From assembly GCA_964428935.1 (NCBI GenBank), contig CAYSAG010000029.1, positions 1 to 28,675 on the forward strand: 28,675 nt of DNA. Direction: 5' to 3'. The stretch's first letter is position 1, and the number at the start of each line of letters is the position of its first letter. Of this stretch, positions 25,036 through 28,675 are shown in pieces. The translations under genes and the position numbers were made by a program. The notes beneath the pieces are model-generated. The model searched no databases and was not told the origin of the DNA. It saw nothing but the letters and a program-made list of their open reading frames with translations. This stretch comes from JAADHY01 sp964428935. GTDB lineage: Bacteria > Planctomycetota > Planctomycetia > Planctomycetales > Planctomycetaceae.

Positions 25036-25161
25036 TACCGTCGCGCTGCCGCTGCAACGCACCAACCCGAAGCGCAAGCGAACGCGTGAGGCTCACGGCG
25101 GAGCGTGGTCGCCCGCCCCCGGGCCTCGAAGCGGATTCTTGGCTTCTTAACCATTGGGGGC

Positions 25162-25304
25162 CGAAGCTTCGCTCCCGAAGCATTCGGGTGCGAAAAATTT
25201 CCGCAACACTTCGGACGCGAAAAGTTTGCGCGCAAAAGATTCGTGTCCAACCTTCGGGACCGAATGCTTTGCGCGCGAATCGTTCGCTCCGCAAGTTTCT
25301 GCGG
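25162..25304. repeat. Tandem array of about ten degenerate 13-15-bp units
   Basis: The units follow the loose pattern CGAA-nnn-TTYG-nnnn: 25162-25175, 25176-25190, 25191-25203, 25204-25217, 25218-25232, 25233-25247, 25248-25260, 25261-25275, 25276-25289 and 25290-25304. Several units have a small dyad (CGAAG.TTCG). Read on the minus strand, one frame gives a five-residue rhythm (for example LRANFSRP and NFSHPNASGAKLRPP) that recalls pentapeptide repeats, but no gene start is evident. Confidence 0.6.
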
Positions 25305-25834
25305 CACGACTTCCGCCGCTTCAAACCTGTTGCCGACCCACTGGCCCGCCCGCAAGTGCCGAACGCGAGCGTTTGACTTCTCAACGGCGTCTGTTCTGCC
25401 AAACCGAAAATCGGTGAAGTGCCCTTGCTGGCGACGCTCACACGGCACCTGTACCTGTTGGGCTCGAAGGCCCGAGCGGCTGCAGAGACCGGTCTTGTTC
25501 GGACTCCGTGCGGCAAGCCAGCCTGTGACGGCTGGGTCAGGGCGCGTGCCGCTGGAGTCGACCTCCCGTCGCACCGTCCACACAAGCGCCAAATCTGGAA
25601 ATCCCGTCATGACCGCGTTTTCCGCGTGCCGATAGAACAACTTGAGCGGAACTGTGCTGACCGGCGGAATGCGCGGCCGGCGGGCCGGACTGACAACGCG
25701 GTCCGGACCGGTCGCCGCGTGGTCTGGTCGGACACTGGCACGCAACGTCGGACACACGCAGGCACCCGTCCTCGCAGGTGGTCCGACAGCGGAGTCGTCT
25801 GGTGGAAAGGAAACGCAAGCAAGGGGGGCGAAGG

Positions 25835-26536
25835 ATGCTCCTGCTCCGTCGACCGTTCGTTCTGGTCATTCTGGCGGCTGTGTTCTTGTCGTTGGCCGGT
25901 CCCTGTCACAAGGCCCGCGGCGGCCTTCCGTTCGGCATTCCTTTTTTCAGCAAGAAGCCGCCGGGTTACTACGAGTCGCGGGCCAGCGAGCCGGTCAGCA
26001 CACGGCAGCGTTACTACAAAGGCAAGTACTGGCCGCCCTACCCTCGCCCGCAAGGGCCGTACCTGCCGTGGATTCACCGTTTCCACGCTGAGCACTACTG
26101 GCCCTACCCCTACAACTACCAGGACCGGTTTGTCGTTCGCGACGTGCTGCGCAAGCAGATTGCCAACGGCTGGGTCGCGGCCACGACACTGTACGACTAT
26201 TACTTCGACCCGGACACTCAACAACTGACCCGCTCCGGGCGGCTGCGTCTGAAATGGATTTTGCAGAACGCTCCAGAGTCGCACCGAATCATCTTCGTTC
26301 AGGCGGTGGACGAGAAGGAGGCGAACGAGCTGCGACTAGCCAGCGTCAAGGAGCAGGCTCGGGCGCTGTTGGGCGACGCCACATTGCCTCCAGTCATGCT
26401 GCGCGTCACCTCGCCGCTGGGCCGACCCGCCGAAGAGGTGCGCAACATTCGGGACGCGGAGCTGCAGAGCCAGCCGAAGCCTCGAATCACACCGCCGGTC
26501 CAATCGAGCTCGGAAGAGTCGGAGGAGCAACTGTAG
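25835..26536 (+). CDS. Secreted Tyr/Pro-rich protein of unknown function
   Basis: The protein has 233 residues. The ATG at 25835 is chosen because a signal peptide begins there (MLLLRRPFVLVILAAVFLSL) and GGGGGG lies just upstream; an in-frame ATG at 25778 would put charged residues in front of it. The mature N-terminal part is rich in Tyr, Pro and Trp (YYKGKYWPPYPRPQGPYLPW, about residues 60-79). It is followed by a compact stretch LYDYYFDPDTQQLTRSGRLR and IIFVQAVDEKEANELR, a pattern I associate from memory with uncharacterised planctomycete exported proteins. The C-terminus is acidic and Ser/Glu-rich. It probably acts at the cell surface or in the periplasm. The function is unknown. It lies 226 bp upstream of the AAA+ ATPase gene on the same strand. 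Confidence 0.8.
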   Translation: MLLLRRPFVLVILAAVFLSLAGPCHKARGGLPFGIPFFSKKPPGYYESRASEPVSTRQRYYKGKYWPPYPRPQGPYLPWIHRFHAEHYWPYPYNYQDRFVVRDVLRKQIANGWVAATTLYDYYFDPDTQQLTRSGRLRLKWILQNAPESHRIIFVQAVDEKEANELRLASVKEQARALLGDATLPPVMLRVTSPLGRPAEEVRNIRDAELQSQPKPRITPPVQSSSEESEEQL

Positions 26537-26762
26537 CGACCGGACGCAGGGCCAAGCGGCTGGGCGGGAGCGAGCAGTTGGACGTAATCAAAAGGTTCGC
26601 TAACGGCCGAAAGGTAACGAGGTCGGTCCGACGCTGAAGCGTTCTGACTGTCGACCGCCGTTGTAGTGGCTCTGATGGGAACGAGCGAGCTCCCGGTTGC
26701 GACGGTCAAACGGCCGCAGCGGCTCGAGGGGTGGCTGAGACGACGGACCGCGGTGAGGAACC

Positions 26763-28358
26763 ATGAGCGAGAACCGTCAGCCTGAATTTCCGCCCGTGCC
26801 GCCGAACTGGTCGCTGGAGCGGCGTCCCGAGCAGCCAGCTCACGCGGCCAGCTCCGGCGAGCCTGCCCGTCCTGCCGCACCGCCGGAAGACGAGGAGCTG
26901 TACGCGTCGTTTTTCTCAACGGTCGACGAGCTGACGCAGCACGTCCGAAAAGCGGCCGGTCCGACCGGAGCGACTGGCGGCTCATTCGCCACGCAGCCCG
27001 AACCAGTTGCTTCCACCGGCGCCGTGTCGCCGACTCGGTACTCGCCCGTCGTCGAGCCGCCGCGCTGTCCCCGGTCGCTGGCCGAAAGCGGACTCAGCTT
27101 GCAGCAAGTCTGCGACTTGATTCTGAAGCAGCTCTACATTCACGGCAGCCTGCTCGGCTACCAGATTGCTCGCAACCTGCACCTGCCGTTCAACGTGATT
27201 GACGAACCGCTGCGGTTCCTGAAGGACGAGAAGGCCATTGAGGTCACGTCCGGGCAGGTCATTGGACGCGTTTCGTACCGGTTCACGCTGTCGGAGCGTG
27301 GTCGGGTTCGAGCGCGCGAAGCCTTCGAACAGTGCCGCTACGTCGGACCGGCTCCCGTCTCGCTGGAAAGCTACGTCCGGCAGTGCCGCCGTCAGACCGT
27401 GACGGGCATTGAGTGCACGCCCGAGACGCTGAGCCAAGTCTTCCGGCACCTGATTGTCTCGCCCCAGTTGCTGCACGAGCTGGGACCGGCCGTCTGCAGC
27501 GGCACGTCGATTTTTCTGTACGGTCCACCGGGCAACGGAAAGACGGCCATTGCCAAAGGTTTGGGCACGTTCTTGAACCTGTTCGGCGGTGAAATCTACG
27601 TGCCCTACGCGTTCCACACGGAAAACAGCATTGTCACGGTTTTCGACCCGTCGGTTCACAAGACGACCGACGACGCGGAGCTGGCCGCTCTGGACCACAG
27701 TGCGGTCACCGGCCTGGACCCGCACCGGGTCATGACGGAACACTTGCCGGACCTGCGTTGGCGGCGAATTCGTCGTCCGGTGGTCATTACCGGCGGCGAG
27801 CTGACCCTCGACATGCTCGACCTGCGGTACAACAAAACCACCAACTTCTACGCTGCCCCGCTGCACATTAAGGCGAACGGCGGCGTGTTCCTGATTGACG
27901 ACTTCGGCCGCCAAATTGTCAGTCCGCGGGACCTGCTGAACCGCTGGATTTTGCCGTTGGAAGAGCGAATCGATTTCCTCACGCTCGCCACGGGCAAGAA
28001 GTTCGCGGTCCCATTCGAGCAGTTGATCATTTTCTCGACGAACCTCGACCCGCGCGAGCTGGTGGACGAAGCGTTCCTTCGCCGCATTCGACACAAGATT
28101 CACATTGGCCCGCCGAACCGGCAGCTCTTTACACAAATTTTCCAGCTTTGTTGTCAACAGCGACGGCTGGCGTTCAACCCGGACGTCGTCGACTACCTTT
28201 TCGCTAACTACTACGACCGCGGCAAACCTCCCAGGTCGAGCGACCCGCGAGATTTGCTTGAGATTGTTCAATCAATCTGCCGATTTAGAAGACAACCGAC
28301 TGTCCTGACGCGCGAACTGATTGCTGAAGCGGCGCAGCGTTTCTTCTGTCAGGTCTGA
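26763..28358 (+). CDS. Winged-helix AAA+ ATPase
   Basis: The protein has 531 residues. The ATG at 26763 follows TGAGG closely. A Pro-rich, low-complexity N-terminus (1-105) leads to a winged-helix-like segment (about 108-190: LSLQQVCDLILKQLYIHGSL, later LKDEKAIEV and YRFTLSERGR). A AAA+ core follows: Walker A GPPGNGKT (254-261), Walker B VFLIDDFGR (375-383), sensor-1 Asn in FSTNLDP (424-430), and arginine-finger candidates R440-R441 in EAFLRRIRHKI. It has no membrane segment. ATPases of this layout occur in planctomycetes near type IV/Tad pilus-type secretion genes, but I infer this from memory and cannot test it here. A lipoprotein gene starts 29 bp downstream, so the two are probably one operon that continues beyond the window. 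Confidence 0.9.
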   Translation: MSENRQPEFPPVPPNWSLERRPEQPAHAASSGEPARPAAPPEDEELYASFFSTVDELTQHVRKAAGPTGATGGSFATQPEPVASTGAVSPTRYSPVVEPPRCPRSLAESGLSLQQVCDLILKQLYIHGSLLGYQIARNLHLPFNVIDEPLRFLKDEKAIEVTSGQVIGRVSYRFTLSERGRVRAREAFEQCRYVGPAPVSLESYVRQCRRQTVTGIECTPETLSQVFRHLIVSPQLLHELGPAVCSGTSIFLYGPPGNGKTAIAKGLGTFLNLFGGEIYVPYAFHTENSIVTVFDPSVHKTTDDAELAALDHSAVTGLDPHRVMTEHLPDLRWRRIRRPVVITGGELTLDMLDLRYNKTTNFYAAPLHIKANGGVFLIDDFGRQIVSPRDLLNRWILPLEERIDFLTLATGKKFAVPFEQLIIFSTNLDPRELVDEAFLRRIRHKIHIGPPNRQLFTQIFQLCCQQRRLAFNPDVVDYLFANYYDRGKPPRSSDPRDLLEIVQSICRFRRQPTVLTRELIAEAAQRFFCQV

Positions 28359-28387
28359 CCAATGGGGGGCATGCAGGGAGGTATGCC

Positions 28388-28675
28388 TTGCCACGCAACA
28401 GCTTTTCCACGGCTCTTCTGCTGACCGCGGCCGTTCTGGCTTTGTCCGGTTGTGCGAGCACGCCCCAGCCCTGGCAAGCCGCTCGCGACATTCACATTCC
28501 CTCACTGCCCTTGTCTCACGAGTCGTCCCAGCCAAAGCTGAAGCACCCCGAGCGGGTCTACTTGGCTTACGCGAAGCTGCAGGAGGAGCTGGGCAATCTG
28601 GTGGAGGCACGCCGGTCGTACGAGCAGGTCCTGGGTGAGAAGCACCGACAAGAACATGGCGGTGAGCAGCGCCAC
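28388..28675 (+). CDS. TPR-like lipoprotein, N-terminal part (cut by window edge)
   Basis: Partial: 96 residues are visible and the frame is open at the window edge. The start is TTG at 28388, supported by AGGGAGG 6 nt upstream; ATGs at 28371 and 28383 are in another frame that soon stops. The product begins LPRNSFSTALLLTAAVLALS and has a lipobox LSGC, so it should be a lipid-anchored protein. After a short linker, residues of about 58-85 (ERVYLAYAKLQEELGNLVEA, then RRSYEQVL) have the A/Y/L/G/A spacing of a tetratricopeptide repeat. It lies 29 bp after the AAA+ ATPase, in the same direction. A scaffold or pilus-assembly lipoprotein is likely but unproven. Confidence 0.8.
   Translation, partial: MPRNSFSTALLLTAAVLALSGCASTPQPWQAARDIHIPSLPLSHESSQPKLKHPERVYLAYAKLQEELGNLVEARRSYEQVLGEKHRQEHGGEQRH

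Larger units (their letters stand above)
24715..25834. other. Long gene-free region (1,120 bp) with palindromes and a tandem array
   Basis: No frame here has both a ribosome site and a family-like product. The region holds an imperfect hairpin (24811-24849), a direct repeat TCCCGCGTCCCG (24919-24930 and 24946-24957), a perfect short hairpin (25017-25035) and a tandem array (25162-25304). It is the longest stretch without a gene in the window and separates two plus-strand gene sets. Confidence 0.6.

Noticed and set aside
25035..25757. A 240-codon minus-strand frame crossing the tandem array
   Set aside because: Only the array part looks repeat-like; the rest has no ribosome site, no family features and a composition like its non-coding surroundings. 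The array frame is also broken by 13- and 14-bp units.
1..28675. CRISPR arrays, insertion sequences, phage genes or rRNA
   Set aside because: No regularly spaced repeats with unique spacers, transposase or phage proteins, or rRNA-like segments were found.

Overview
The window most resembles a high-GC draft or metagenomic chromosome segment of a planctomycete (phylum Planctomycetota). The evidence is a DUF1559 pseudopilin-like protein with its C-terminal H...DGS motif, long GC-rich intergenic stretches, many exported enzymes with Sec or Tat signals, and a secreted Tyr/Pro-rich protein next to a winged-helix AAA+ ATPase. All functions are read from sequence motifs; no database search was made. 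Species cannot be named.

Layout. 1-3.6 kb (minus strand): the N-terminal part of a Tat-exported ceramidase-like protein, a secreted GH42-like glycosidase, and a small secreted protein of unknown family that is broken by a scaffold gap and a probable one-base frameshift. 3.9-6.0 kb (plus): a DUF1559 pseudopilin-like protein, then a tetrapyrrole-methylase-family protein that unusually carries an export signal. 6.2-7.7 kb (minus): a secreted GH29 alpha-L-fucosidase with a clear intrinsic terminator. 8.1-9.8 kb (plus): a DUF1445/YcsI-family protein and a small unknown protein. 9.9-15.3 kb (minus): a signalling block made of a receiver/HisKA_2 histidine kinase, a double-domain KaiC-like ATPase that overlaps it, and a large GAF-PAS histidine kinase with a decayed receiver. 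15.7-18.6 kb (minus): hisA, hisH and an HlyD-type membrane-fusion protein. 19.2-24.7 kb (plus): a Tat-exported amidohydrolase of the fuconolactonase type, a CPBP membrane protease, tyrS, a Gfo/Idh/MocA dehydrogenase and a small Rieske protein. 24.7-25.8 kb: a gene-free stretch with several palindromes and a tandem array of about 15-bp units. 25.8-28.7 kb (plus): a secreted Tyr/Pro-rich protein, a winged-helix AAA+ ATPase, and the start of a TPR-like lipoprotein that runs off the window.

How it fits together. The exported fucosidase, GH42-like enzyme, lactonase-like amidohydrolase and ceramidase-like enzyme suggest a cell that breaks down complex glycans and lipids outside the cytoplasm. The KaiC/histidine-kinase block looks like a self-contained signalling unit without KaiA or KaiB. 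The last two genes look like an operon that continues downstream. The least expected items are the exported tetrapyrrole methylase, the modified phosphosite motif in the KaiC homologue, and the tandem palindromic array. The 100-N gap appears to be an assembly artefact: exactly the same 55 bases lie on both sides of it.
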